64,000 nt of DNA from the NCBI RefSeq assembly GCF_003202235.1, contig NZ_MASU01000003.1:124001-188000 (forward strand), in the 5' to 3' direction. The notes beneath the pieces are model-generated. The model searched no databases. It was not told the origin of the DNA and saw only the letters and a list, made by a program, of their open reading frames with translations. Of the stretch, positions 8,555-16,622 are shown piece after piece. Position numbers and translations under genes: made by a program. Within the stretch, counting starts at the first letter, position 1. Each line of letters opens with the position of its first letter. This DNA comes from Prauserella flavalba. Its GTDB lineage: Bacteria > Actinomycetota > Actinomycetes > Mycobacteriales > Pseudonocardiaceae.

Positions 8555-9662
8555 TCTGGACAGAATCAAGCGCCGCCTGCGCCGGTTCGCCGAGCAGGAC
8601 GCGGGCGGCACGTCGCCGCTGTACGAGCACCTGGCGGCGCAGGCGGCCGAGGACGACGAGATCGCCGGCCTGCTGACGGCGGCTGACCCGGAGGACGCGC
8701 AGCCGACGCTGCTGCTGGCCGCCGCGCACCGGCTCGTGCAGGCCGACCCGATCCACCCGCTGTCGCGCTACTACCCGTCGCTGGGCGGGTTCGACGGCGT
8801 CGACTCGCAGACGTGGCCGCTGTTCCGCGAGTTCCTGCTCGAGCGGGCCGACAGGGTGCGCGAGCTGGTGAGCACGCGGTTCACGCAGACCAACGAGGTG
8901 CGCAGGGCGACGATCCTGTATCCGGCCGTGGCGATGGTCGCCAAGCAGGCCAAGGGGCCGAAGGGCGCGGTGGGCCTGCTGGAGGTCGGGTGCAGCGCGG
9001 GGCTGCTGCTGGGCCTTGCCTCCTACGGCTACCACTACCAGTGCGACGGCGGCGAGCAGATCGCGGCGGGCCCGGCGCGCACGCCGGTCGGGCTGCACTG
9101 CGCGCTGGAGCTCGGCGAGGGCGCGGCGCTGCCGAAGGTGCCGAAGAAGCTCGCGGTCGGCGCGAAGGTGGGGCTCGACCGGTCGCCGGTGGACAGTGCC
9201 GACGAGGACGAGCTGGCGTGGCTGGAGGCGTGCGTGTGGGCCGACCAGCCCGACCGGATCCGGCTGCTGCGCACGGCCGCGGCCGCGCAGCGCAAGGACC
9301 CGCCGGAGCTGGTGACCGGCGACGCCGTGGCCGACCTGGCCTCGGCGGCCGCGCGGGTGCCCGCCGAGCTGCCGCTGGTGGTGCTCACCAGCTGGGTGCT
9401 GGCCTACCTCTCCGCAGAGCAGCGCTCCGCGTTCGTGTCCGCGCTCGCCGAGGTCGCCGCTGACCGTCCACTGTGGTGGGTCACGGCGGAGCCGTACGAG
9501 TCGGCGCTCGTCCACGTGCTGCCCGGTCGCGACGAGCTGGCGTACAGCCGCACCACGCAGGCCGTGCTCGGCGTGGCCACGTGGAACGGCGACACGGTGC
9601 AGGCGCAGGCGCTCGCGCTCGCGGCGTCTCATGGTCAGCGCATGACCTGGCTTGCCCGGTAG
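8547..9662 (+). CDS. DUF2332-family protein
   Basis: 371-aa soluble protein of the DUF2332 family, common in actinobacteria. Family-like stretches are LVQADPIHPLSRYYPSLGG near residue 70 and the Gly-rich VGLLEVGCSAGLLLGL (about residues 140-155), which looks like a Rossmann methyltransferase motif I (E/DxGxxxG). A later ELPLVVLTSWVLAYL resembles motif IV. It may therefore be an S-adenosylmethionine-dependent enzyme, but no activity is established. The ATG overlaps the end of the MaoC-like gene by 8 bp. Confidence 0.7.
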   Translation: MSDLDRIKRRLRRFAEQDAGGTSPLYEHLAAQAAEDDEIAGLLTAADPEDAQPTLLLAAAHRLVQADPIHPLSRYYPSLGGFDGVDSQTWPLFREFLLERADRVRELVSTRFTQTNEVRRATILYPAVAMVAKQAKGPKGAVGLLEVGCSAGLLLGLASYGYHYQCDGGEQIAAGPARTPVGLHCALELGEGAALPKVPKKLAVGAKVGLDRSPVDSADEDELAWLEACVWADQPDRIRLLRTAAAAQRKDPPELVTGDAVADLASAAARVPAELPLVVLTSWVLAYLSAEQRSAFVSALAEVAADRPLWWVTAEPYESALVHVLPGRDELAYSRTTQAVLGVATWNGDTVQAQALALAASHGQRMTWLAR

Positions 9663-9680
9663 CCCACCGCTGGACAGGAT
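9652..9680 (+). promoter_or_regulatory. Promoter for leaderless acyl-CoA synthetase mRNA
   Basis: TTGCCC at 9652-9657, a 17-bp spacer, then CAGGAT at 9675-9680. The ATG begins 6 nt after the -10 element, leaving no room for a ribosome site, so the transcript is probably leaderless. Confidence 0.45.
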
Positions 9681-9686
9681 GGGGTG

Positions 9687-11306
9687 ATGGCAGTCACCCC
9701 GGAGCACGCGGACACGTGGTACACGCCGCTCACCCCGCTGTCGTTCCTGCACCGTTCGGCCGAGGTGTTCCCCGACAAGGTCGCGATCGCCTACGGGGAG
9801 CGCCGGCTCACCTACCGCGAGTTCGCCGCCGAGGCCACGAGGGTCGCCGGTGGCCTCCGAGCGAGCGGGATCGAGCCCGGCGACCGCGTCGCCTACCTGC
9901 TGCCGAACATCCCCGAGATGCTCGTCGCGCACTTCGCGGTGCCGCTCGCGGGCGGCGTGCTGGTGGCGATCAACACGCGCCTCGCGCCCGCAGAGATCCG
10001 GTACATCCTGGAGCACTCCGGCGCGAAGATCCTGGTGGTCGACGCCGCCCTGCACGGCTCGGTGCCCGCCGACGCGCCCGTGCGCGAGATCGTGACCGTC
10101 ACCGACCCCGCGTCGGGCGCGAGCCCGGACCCGGGCGTCGGCGGTGTCTCCTACGCCGACCTGCTCGCGCGCGGCACTGACGATCCGCTCCCGTGGACGG
10201 TCGCCGACGAGCGCGCCACGATCTCGATCAACTACACGTCGGGCACCACGGGCAAGCCCAAGGGCGTGATGTACCACCACCGCGGCGCGTACCTGAACTC
10301 GCTGGCCGAACTGGTCCACTCGCGGCACACCCCGGAGTCGCGGTACCTCTGGACGCTGCCCATGTTCCACTGCAACGGCTGGTGCACGACGTGGGCGATC
10401 ACGGCGATCGGCGGCACGCACGTGTGTCTGCGTGCGGTGGATGCCGCGGAGATCTGGCGGCTGCTCGACACCGAGGGCGTCACGCACCTCAACGGAGCGC
10501 CGACCGTGCTCAACACGATCGCCAACTTCGAGGGCGCGCACCCGCTCGCCCAGGAGGTGGTGGTGACCACGGCGGGCGCGCCGCCGAGCCCGACGGTCAT
10601 CAAGCGCATGACGGCGCTCGGCGCGCGGCTGGTGCACGTCTACGGGCTGACCGAGACCTACGGGCCCTACACGGTGTGCGAGTGGCAGGAGGGCTGGCCG
10701 AAGCTCGACGTGGAGGCGCGCAGCAAGCTGCTGGCCAGGCAGGGCGTGGGCATGGTGGTGACCGACGGAGTGCGCGTGGTCGCCGAGGACATGACCGACG
10801 TGCCGAGGGACGGCGTCACGATGGGCGAGGTCGTGATGCGCGGCAACAACGTCATGTCCGGCTATTTCGCCGATCCGGAGGCCACGGAGAAGGCGTTCCG
10901 CGGCGGCTGGTTCCACTCCGGCGACCTGGGCGTCTGGCATCCGGACGGCTACATCGAGCTGCGCGACCGGGCCAAGGACATCATCGTGTCGGGCGGCGAG
11001 AACATCTCGACGATCGAGGTGGAGGCCGCCGTCGACTCGCATCCGGCCGTGCTGGAGGTCGCCGTGGTGGGCGTGCCGCACGAGAAGTGGGGCGAGCGGC
11101 CCAAGGCGTACGTGGTGCTGCGGCCCGGCGAGCAGGTGAGCGCCGAGGAGCTGCTGGAGCACGTGCGGGGGCAGATCGCGCGGTACAAGGTGCCCGACGT
11201 CGTCGAGTTCGTCGGCGAGCTGCCCAAGACCTCGACCGGCAAGATCCAGAAGTTCCAGCTGCGCGAGAGGGACTGGGCCGGCCGGGTGAGCCGCGTCCAG
11301 GGCTAA
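9687..11306 (+). CDS. Acyl-CoA synthetase (AMP-forming, FadD/AlkK type)
   Basis: 539-aa member of the ANL superfamily that activates a carboxylic acid as acyl-AMP and then acyl-CoA. Motifs: P-loop YTSGTTGKPKGVM (about residue 183), aromatic/gate region PMFHCNGWC, A5 VYGLTETYGPY, A7 HSGDLGVWHPDGYIEL, A8 RAKDIIVSGGENIS and A10 lysine PKTSTGKIQKF. The pattern is closest to medium/long-chain AlkK-like ligases. ATG at 9687 is chosen over the adjacent GTG because it sits 6 nt below the -10 element. It follows the MaoC-like gene, so a shared acyl-CoA pathway is plausible. Confidence 0.88.
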   Translation: MAVTPEHADTWYTPLTPLSFLHRSAEVFPDKVAIAYGERRLTYREFAAEATRVAGGLRASGIEPGDRVAYLLPNIPEMLVAHFAVPLAGGVLVAINTRLAPAEIRYILEHSGAKILVVDAALHGSVPADAPVREIVTVTDPASGASPDPGVGGVSYADLLARGTDDPLPWTVADERATISINYTSGTTGKPKGVMYHHRGAYLNSLAELVHSRHTPESRYLWTLPMFHCNGWCTTWAITAIGGTHVCLRAVDAAEIWRLLDTEGVTHLNGAPTVLNTIANFEGAHPLAQEVVVTTAGAPPSPTVIKRMTALGARLVHVYGLTETYGPYTVCEWQEGWPKLDVEARSKLLARQGVGMVVTDGVRVVAEDMTDVPRDGVTMGEVVMRGNNVMSGYFADPEATEKAFRGGWFHSGDLGVWHPDGYIELRDRAKDIIVSGGENISTIEVEAAVDSHPAVLEVAVVGVPHEKWGERPKAYVVLRPGEQVSAEELLEHVRGQIARYKVPDVVEFVGELPKTSTGKIQKFQLRERDWAGRVSRVQG

Positions 11307-11313
11307 GGCGCGT

Positions 11314-11545
11314 CTGACAATCCCATTGCCGGCTGCGCTGATCCCCGCGCGCACGGCAGAGGTTGTCAGGCCCGACCGAGGAGCGCACTGAACAACCGCT
11401 GCCCTACTGCGCGACGCCCAGACGGCGCCTCGCTGCGTTGTCGGAAAGCCCGAGTACGACCCGGTACGAGGGCTTCCCTCCGCCTGGCGAGGCCGCCGCC
11501 TGGATCGCCGCTCGCTACGGGCGGGGTCGTTCAGCACGCTCCTAG
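11314..11545. repeat. Structured intergenic element with imperfect terminal inverted repeats (REP/MITE-like)
   Basis: No gene is seen here. CTGACAA (11314-11320) pairs with TTGTCAG (11363-11369). GAGGAGCGCACTGAAC (11378-11393) is matched, with two mismatches, by an inverted copy at 11529-11544. Between them a hairpin AAGCCC...GTAC/GTAC...GGGCTT spans 11446-11475. The layout suggests a small mobile repeat or a structured RNA rather than a simple terminator. Its copy number elsewhere cannot be judged. Confidence 0.5.
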
Positions 11546-11548
11546 CGG

Positions 11549-11947
11549 TCAGGCGTGGGGGAGGACACCCCAGTCACGCAGGGTATCCGCGAGCCCTTCG
11601 GTGAGGTCCCCCGCCGCGGCGAGGGCCGTGAAGGCGGCGGCGTCGACCCAGCGGGCGTCGGCCGCGTCGTCGCCCGCGCTGAGCTCGCCGCCGCTCACGG
11701 TGCACGCGTAGTCGTAGATGACGTACGGCCCCCTCGTCACGCTACCGACGAGCTGACCAGCGACAACCTCGAGTCCGGTCTCCTCGCGCAGCTCACGGGC
11801 CACGGCGTCCACGTCGCTCTCACCCTCCTCGACCCTTCCGCCGGGCAGCGACCACAGGCCCACGGAGGGCTCGTGGGCGCGCTGGATGAGCAACAGGCGC
11901 CCCGCGCGGTCGTGGACGATGCCGCCGACGCACCGAACCCCGCTCAT
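11549..11947 (-). CDS. NUDIX hydrolase
   Basis: 132-aa MutT/NUDIX-fold pyrophosphohydrolase. The NUDIX box runs G...E...REETGLEV (residues about 36-58: GGRVEEGESDVDAVARELRE followed by ETGL), with all metal-binding Glu residues present. N-terminal RCVGGIVHDRAGRLLLIQR is typical of dNTP/8-oxo-dGTP-type members. The ATG at 11947 follows GGAGG at 6-7 nt. It is transcribed away from the 53-aa peptide gene. Substrate may be oxidised nucleotides or another nucleoside diphosphate derivative. Confidence 0.85.
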   Translation of the reverse strand: MSGVRCVGGIVHDRAGRLLLIQRAHEPSVGLWSLPGGRVEEGESDVDAVARELREETGLEVVAGQLVGSVTRGPYVIYDYACTVSGGELSAGDDAADARWVDAAAFTALAAAGDLTEGLADTLRDWGVLPHA

Positions 11948-12105
11948 GTGGAGCCCTCCATGTCACGCTCGGTAGTCAATGGGGCCGATTTGCGCAGTCC
12001 GCTGACCCAAGCGCAGGACTTTCCTCCCGTAACGCTGCGCAGTGCGGTACAAACTTAGTGGCACCTTGCCACCAGGTCTGCACTCGAGAGACGGGATTGA
12101 TCGCC

Positions 12106-12267
12106 GTGAACGCGAAAAAGCTTGCGACTTTCGCTGGTATCGCGTTGGTTCTGTTCTTCGTGATCGCCCAACCCGGAAACGCGGCGGGCCTCGTGAACAA
12201 CATCATCGGCTTCCTCCGCGACGCGGCGGAAGCTGTCATCACCTTCGTGAGCAACATCTTCAGCTGA
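12106..12267 (+). CDS. 53-aa secreted or membrane amphipathic peptide
   Basis: Small gene encoding a basic start (NAKK), a hydrophobic core (FAGIALVLFFVIAQP) ending in an Ala-rich stretch GNAAG that looks like a signal-peptidase site, and a 26-residue tail GLVNNIIGFLRDAAEAVITF and VSNIFS. The tail would form a strongly amphipathic helix. GTG at 12106 is chosen from the NAKK start; an in-frame TTG at 12097 is better spaced (6 nt) from GAGAG and is a real alternative. I do not recognise the family. It could be an exported membrane-active peptide or a single-span membrane protein. Confidence 0.55.
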   Translation: MNAKKLATFAGIALVLFFVIAQPGNAAGLVNNIIGFLRDAAEAVITFVSNIFS

Positions 12268-12274
12268 TCGACGC

Positions 12275-12280
12275 TACCCT
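12275..12280 (+). promoter_or_regulatory. -10 element of leaderless PH-domain gene
   Basis: TACCCT followed by exactly 6 nt and the ATG at 12287; no ribosome site is possible. A matching -35 is not clear. Confidence 0.35.
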
Positions 12281-12286
12281 TCCTCT

Positions 12287-12847
12287 ATGTTCGCTCCGCG
12301 CGACCCAGACGAGTACCTCCTCGACACAGAGCGGAGGGTCATCCGGATCAGGCGCCACTGGTCCTGCCTGGCCTGGGACATGTTCGAGGCCATCGCGCTG
12401 ATCGCGATCTGCGTGATGGTGTCGTACATCCTGCCGCCGTCGTTGTGGGTGGTGCAGAACATCCTCTGGTACCTGGCGCTGCTCGTCGTGCTGCGCTTCG
12501 CGTACCAGGTGATCGAGTGGTGGGTCGAACGGCTGGTCGTCACCGACAAGCGGTTCATCATGACCACCGGTGTCTGGACCACGAAGGTGCTGATGATGCC
12601 GATCACCAAGGTCACCGACCTCACCTACGAGCGCTCCTTCTGGGGCCGCATGCTCGGCTACGGGACGATGGTCGTGGAGTCTGCCGGTCAGATCCAGGCG
12701 CTGAACCGCATCGAGTACCTGCCGAGGCCGGAGGAGTTCTACGACACCATCTCGGCGCTGGTGTTCGGCGACAAGGCCAAGCAGGCGGAGCGGTTCTCGA
12801 TGATCAAGGCGCAGCGCGCCGCACGGGGCAAGCGGATGGTCGGCTGA
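12287..12847 (+). CDS. Bacterial PH-domain membrane protein
   Basis: 186-aa protein with two adjacent membrane helices (about residues 32-52 and 56-75) followed by a bacterial PH (bPH2-type) domain, ERLVVTDKRFIMTTGVW and VLMMPITKVTDLTYERS. The domain therefore lies on the cytoplasmic face. The C-terminus is basic (KAQRAARGKRM). The family is widespread in actinobacteria; no enzymatic role is known. The start has a -10-like TACCCT 6 nt upstream, so the mRNA is likely leaderless. The next gene follows after about 30 bp. Confidence 0.75.
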   Translation: MFAPRDPDEYLLDTERRVIRIRRHWSCLAWDMFEAIALIAICVMVSYILPPSLWVVQNILWYLALLVVLRFAYQVIEWWVERLVVTDKRFIMTTGVWTTKVLMMPITKVTDLTYERSFWGRMLGYGTMVVESAGQIQALNRIEYLPRPEEFYDTISALVFGDKAKQAERFSMIKAQRAARGKRMVG

Positions 12848-12881
12848 TCGCCGCGCGGGACGCCGCTGGACAATGAACCGT

Positions 12882-13742
12882 GTGCGCATCGACCTGCATA
12901 CCCATTCGACCGTCTCGGACGGCACCGACAGCCCCGCGGAACTGGTGGCCACGGCGGCACGCGCCGGCCTGAACGTCGTCGCGCTGACCGACCACGACAC
13001 CACGGCGGGCTGGCAGCCCGCGACCCAGGCGCTGCCGCCGGGCATGCGGCTCGTTCCCGGTGCGGAGCTGTCGTGTGAGTCGGTCGACGCCTACGGCCGC
13101 AGGGTGAGCGTGCACCTGCTCGCGTACCTGTTCGACCCCACGTCGCCGACGATCGTCGCCGAGCAGCAGCGGCTGCGGCGCGAGCGCCGCGACCGGCTGC
13201 GCACGATGGCGGTGCACATGGCGGCCGATGGCCTGCCCGTGGATCCCGACGAGATCCTGGGCCTGCTCGACCCGGACGCGCCCGCCGGCAGGCCGCACCT
13301 GGCGCAGGCGCTCGTGCGGGCCGGGCTGGTGTCGTCGGTCGACGAGGCGTTCACGAGTTACCTCGGCAACGGGCGCGGCTACTACGTGCCCCGGAGGGAC
13401 ACGCCGGTGGAGACGGCGATCGAGATGATCGCCGACGCGGGCGGGGTGACGGTGCTGGCGCATCCGTTCGCGGCCTCGCGCGGCCCGACGGTGACCCCCG
13501 AGGCGATCGCCGACCTCGCCGAGTGCGGGCTCACCGGGCTGGAGGTCGACCACCCGAACCACGACCCGGGAACGCGTGCCGAGCTGCGTGACCTTGCGAA
13601 GGAGCTGGACCTCGTGCGCACGGGTTCCAGCGACTACCACGGCACGAACAAGACGATCGCGATCGGTCAGGAGACCACGGATCCCGAGGAGTTCGAGGCG
13701 CTGGTCGCGCAGGCCTCGGGCGCCGCCGTGCAGGTGGGCTGA
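12882..13742 (+). CDS. PHP-domain phosphoesterase
   Basis: 286-aa metal-dependent phosphoesterase of the PHP superfamily. Metal motifs: RIDLHTHSTVSDGT at the very start, LTDHDTTAGW (about residue 37), VPGAELSC, TVLAHPFA and the C-terminal SSDYHGTNK. These fit the YciV/RnmI-like and polymerase-associated PHP group that hydrolyses nucleotide phosphates or short RNA ends. I prefer GTG at 12882: it gives the family-typical start VRIDLHTHS and lies 7 nt below GACAAT, consistent with leaderless initiation. ATG at 12873 would add three residues. MarC follows after 5 bp. Confidence 0.85.
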   Translation: MRIDLHTHSTVSDGTDSPAELVATAARAGLNVVALTDHDTTAGWQPATQALPPGMRLVPGAELSCESVDAYGRRVSVHLLAYLFDPTSPTIVAEQQRLRRERRDRLRTMAVHMAADGLPVDPDEILGLLDPDAPAGRPHLAQALVRAGLVSSVDEAFTSYLGNGRGYYVPRRDTPVETAIEMIADAGGVTVLAHPFAASRGPTVTPEAIADLAECGLTGLEVDHPNHDPGTRAELRDLAKELDLVRTGSSDYHGTNKTIAIGQETTDPEEFEALVAQASGAAVQVG

Positions 13743-13747
13743 GCGCC

Positions 13748-14374
13748 GTGGCGTTCGCGGACTACTTCGACGCGAACCTGTTCTTCGAGGCGGCGATCAC
13801 GCTTGTCGTGATCATGGACCCGCCGGGGACCGTGCCGGTGTTCCTGAGCCTCGTCGGCCGCAAGCCGCCGTCGGCGAGGGCGCGGGCGGCGCGGCAGTCG
13901 GTACTGGTGTCGCTGCTGGTCATCTCTCTGTTCGCGGTGGCGGGCCAGGCGATCCTCACCTACCTCGGGATCGGCATCCCGGCGTTGCAGGGCGCGGGCG
14001 GGCTGCTGTTGCTGCTCATCGCGCTCGACCTGCTCACCGGGCGGGGCGGCTCCGAACCGGAGGCGATGGAGGACGTGAACGTGGCACTCGTGCCGCTGGG
14101 CACGCCGCTGCTCGCCGGCCCGGGTGCGATCGCGGCGACGATCGTGTTCGTGCGGCAGGCCGAAGGGCGGATCGGCGCGTACGTCGCGCTGGCGCTGGCG
14201 ATCGTGACGGTGCACCTGGTGCTGTGGGCGTGCATGCGCTACTCGGGCGTGCTGATCAAGGTGATCAGGGAGAGCGGCATCACGCTGCTGGCGAAGATCG
14301 CCGGCCTGCTGCTGGCCGCGATCGCGGTGCAACTGGTCGCCGACTCGGTGCGCGGCTTCATCTCGGGGGCGTGA
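13748..14374 (+). CDS. MarC-family membrane protein
   Basis: 208-aa integral membrane protein with six hydrophobic segments. Family marks include VVIMDPPGTVPVFLSL (residues about 21-36) and the GTPLLAGPGAIAATIVF loop (about 118-134). MarC proteins resemble amino-acid/threonine exporters in topology, but their substrate is not settled. The GTG start lies 5 bp after the PHP gene, so it is probably co-transcribed. A terminator hairpin follows. Confidence 0.85.
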   Translation: MAFADYFDANLFFEAAITLVVIMDPPGTVPVFLSLVGRKPPSARARAARQSVLVSLLVISLFAVAGQAILTYLGIGIPALQGAGGLLLLLIALDLLTGRGGSEPEAMEDVNVALVPLGTPLLAGPGAIAATIVFVRQAEGRIGAYVALALAIVTVHLVLWACMRYSGVLIKVIRESGITLLAKIAGLLLAAIAVQLVADSVRGFISGA

Positions 14375-14403
14375 GGTCTCCGCTCGCGGCCCGTCCCCAC
14401 GGG

Positions 14404-14458
14404 GAGCAAGGGAGCTTTACTACCGTTTGGCGGGAGCAAAGCTCCCTTGCTCGCTTTT
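14404..14458 (+). terminator. Intrinsic terminator after marC
   Basis: A 15-bp perfect stem (14404-14418 with 14438-14452, GAGCAAGGGAGCTTT arm) and a 19-nt loop are followed by GCTTTT. The same GAGCAAGGGA arm recurs at 28370-28422. Confidence 0.75.
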
Positions 14459-14509
14459 GGGGCGCGGGGTTGTCGGTGGGGATACGTACGCTGGGACAGG
14501 GTGGTGTGC

Positions 14510-15364
14510 ATGGGGCAGCTGGGCTTCGACTTCGGGGTGCAGCCGAAGCGCTTGACGAAGGTGACGCCGGCGCGGCTGTCGACGTTCGACGACTGCCCGC
14601 GTCGCTACCGGCTGACCTACCTCGACCGGCCCACCCCGCAGCGCACCGGCGCCTGGGCGCACAGCACGCTCGGCGCCGTCGTCCACAACGCCCTGCGCGC
14701 CCTCTTCGACCTGCCCGCCGACCGGCGCACGCCGGAGCGGGCCGCGGCGCTCGTCACCGAGCAGTGGAACGACGCCGGGTTCCTCGACGCCGCTCAGGCG
14801 CACCAGTACCGCGAGCGGGCACGGCAGTGGGTCGCCGAGTACGTCGAGCACAACGACGTCAGCGGCGACCCGGTGGGGCTCGAACGCTGGGTCTCCGCGC
14901 CCGTCAGCGCCGGTGACGGGCCGCCGTCGCTGATCGTCGAGGGCCGCGCGGACCGCATCGACGAGCGCGACGGCGAGCTCGTGATCATCGACTACAAGAC
15001 CGGCAGGAAGGCGCCCGACGAGTACGAGGCCCGCGGCTCACAGGCGCTCGCCCTCTACGCCGTCGCCGCCGCCCGTACGCTGCGCAGGCCCTGCCATCGC
15101 GTCGAACTGCACCACGTGCCCACCGGCACCGTCGCGGCGGCCGAGCACACGCCGGAAAGCCTGCGCAGGCAGCTCACCCGTGCGGATGAGACGGCGGCGG
15201 AGCTGCAGACCGCAACGGATACCCTTGAGGCGGGCGGAGACGCGGACACGTTGTTTCCCGCGCGCACGTCACGGCGCTGTTCCTGGTGCGACTTCCGGCC
15301 GAGCTGCCCCGCCGGGCAGCAGGCGGCGCCCGCCGCCCGTTCGTGGGACCTGCTCGCGCCCTGA
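14510..15364 (+). CDS. RecB-family PD-(D/E)XK exonuclease with probable Fe-S cluster
   Basis: 284-aa single-domain nuclease. After the N-terminal LSTFDDCPRRYRLTYL (first Cys about residue 29) come HSTLGAVVHNALRALFDLP, the catalytic block RADRIDERDGELVIIDYKTG (D...DxK, about residues 145-165) and the Q-containing GSQALALYAVAA. Three clustered cysteines close it: RRCSWCDFRPSCPAG. One N-terminal plus three C-terminal cysteines is the [4Fe-4S] pattern of AddB/Cas4-like nucleases. No helicase domain is attached. It may act in DNA end processing. ATG 14510 starts the conserved region; upstream codons lack homology. Confidence 0.85.
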   Translation: MGQLGFDFGVQPKRLTKVTPARLSTFDDCPRRYRLTYLDRPTPQRTGAWAHSTLGAVVHNALRALFDLPADRRTPERAAALVTEQWNDAGFLDAAQAHQYRERARQWVAEYVEHNDVSGDPVGLERWVSAPVSAGDGPPSLIVEGRADRIDERDGELVIIDYKTGRKAPDEYEARGSQALALYAVAAARTLRRPCHRVELHHVPTGTVAAAEHTPESLRRQLTRADETAAELQTATDTLEAGGDADTLFPARTSRRCSWCDFRPSCPAGQQAAPAARSWDLLAP

Positions 15365-15385
15365 GCGCGGGACGACACACGTGGA

Positions 15386-15742
15386 GTGAGATTGCACGGG
15401 CCGAACACGACAGAGCTCGAGACGGTCGAGTTGGCCACGCCGGGAACGGGGGAGCAGCAGCCCCCTCACCGCACGGGCCGGTGGTGGCGCGGGCTCACCG
15501 GGTCTCTCGCGGCCGGGCTCCTCGTGCTGGCCCTGTTCGTGCTCGTCGTGCAGATCGTGAGCTCGCTGAACGACTCCGAGGGGCCCGGCGTCGTCGCCGT
15601 GCTCGGCCACCTCGCCGGTGCCGCGCTCGCCGTGGTCGCTCAGCTCGTGGTTGACCGCCGCCGCGGCCGCGTCGCGGGCGTGGCCGGGCTGTGCGTGCTC
15701 GCCATCGCGGGCGGCGTGCTGTGGCTCTTCTGGTGGGCCTGA
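15386..15742 (+). CDS. Three-helix membrane protein, unknown function
   Basis: 118-aa protein: a polar N-terminus of about 33 residues, then three hydrophobic helices (GSLAAGLLVLALFVLVVQIV; an Ala/Val-rich second span; GLCVLAIAGGVLWLFWW). The basic loop DRRRGR between the last two fixes topology. I give the GTG at 15386. The TTG at 15392 may be the true start, because GGAGTGAG lies at better distance from it. I do not recognise a named family. It ends 1 bp before the convergent hydrolase gene. Confidence 0.6.
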   Translation: MRLHGPNTTELETVELATPGTGEQQPPHRTGRWWRGLTGSLAAGLLVLALFVLVVQIVSSLNDSEGPGVVAVLGHLAGAALAVVAQLVVDRRRGRVAGVAGLCVLAIAGGVLWLFWWA

Positions 15743-15743
15743 C

Positions 15744-16622
15744 TCACCCGAGCCAGGCCCGCCACTCCGCCGCCAGGATTTCCAGCAACGCACGCGGGTT
15801 CTCCGTGTTCGGTGAGTGCGCCGCGCGTTCGACCACCGCGAACGGCACGTCCAGCCGCCGCGCCATGTCCTTCTGCTGCTCGACGCTCCACGCGTCGTCG
15901 TGCTCACCGGCCACCACCAGGCCCGGCACGCCACGCTCCCGCAGCGCAGCGGCGAGCTCGTCCACGCGGTCCGGCTCCGACCGCAGGCCCGCCGCCATGC
16001 CGAGCAGGCCGGCCGTACTCGACGTCACGAACCGGGTCCGCAGGAACGTCCGCAGCTCCTCGGCCAGTGCGAGCCACGCCGGTGCCTGCGCGCTCACCTG
16101 CTCGCGGACCGCGTAGGCGGCCTCGATGCCGTGGTTGCGCAGGAGCGGTTCGCCCACGTCGAGCGCGCTGAGCCGCGCACCCGGCGGCAACCGGTCCGGC
16201 CCGCTGTCCAGCAGCGTCAGCCCGGCGACCGGCGCACCGGCCAGCACGGCGCCGCGGGCCACCAGCCCGCCGTAGGAGTGCCCCAGCAGCAGCAGCGGGC
16301 GACCGTTCCCACCGAGTGTGGAAACCAGGTCGGCCACCGCCTCGCCCAGCGCCAGCGGCAGGTAGCGAGACTCGTCGTCAGGACCAGGCGACTCGTACTG
16401 CCCAGGCAGGTCGACCGCGACGGGGTGGAGCCCGCCCTCGGCGATGCCGTCGAGCAGCGGCGCGAAGTCCTCCTTCGAACCCGTGTAGCCCGGCAGCAGC
16501 AGGACCGTCGCCAGCGGTTCGGCGGGGTGCGGCCCGGACAGCGCCGCGACGGGCCCGTACCGGCCCGGCAGCGACGTCCTGCGCGCACCGTGCGGCGACA
16601 GCTGGGAGAACGCGGCCGTCAT
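15744..16622 (-). CDS. Alpha/beta-fold hydrolase
   Basis: 292-aa alpha/beta hydrolase. The oxyanion region VLLLPGYTGSKEDF comes near residue 42, the nucleophile elbow LLLGHSYGGLVARG has Ser at about residue 120, the acid is likely in GLVVAGEHDDAW, and the catalytic His lies in VERAAHSPNTENP. This is the lipase/esterase/haloperoxidase-like fold; substrate cannot be told. Its ATG overlaps the stop of the upstream beta-propeller gene (ATGA), linking it to the rhlE locus. Confidence 0.82.
   Translation of the reverse strand: MTAAFSQLSPHGARRTSLPGRYGPVAALSGPHPAEPLATVLLLPGYTGSKEDFAPLLDGIAEGGLHPVAVDLPGQYESPGPDDESRYLPLALGEAVADLVSTLGGNGRPLLLLGHSYGGLVARGAVLAGAPVAGLTLLDSGPDRLPPGARLSALDVGEPLLRNHGIEAAYAVREQVSAQAPAWLALAEELRTFLRTRFVTSSTAGLLGMAAGLRSEPDRVDELAAALRERGVPGLVVAGEHDDAWSVEQQKDMARRLDVPFAVVERAAHSPNTENPRALLEILAAEWRAWLG

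Noticed and set aside
8481-11537. A 1018-codon minus-strand frame opposite the DUF2332 and acyl-CoA synthetase genes
   Set aside because: Composition is His/Arg/Leu-rich antisense translation of GC-rich codons, with no domain; the plus-strand genes have clear motifs.
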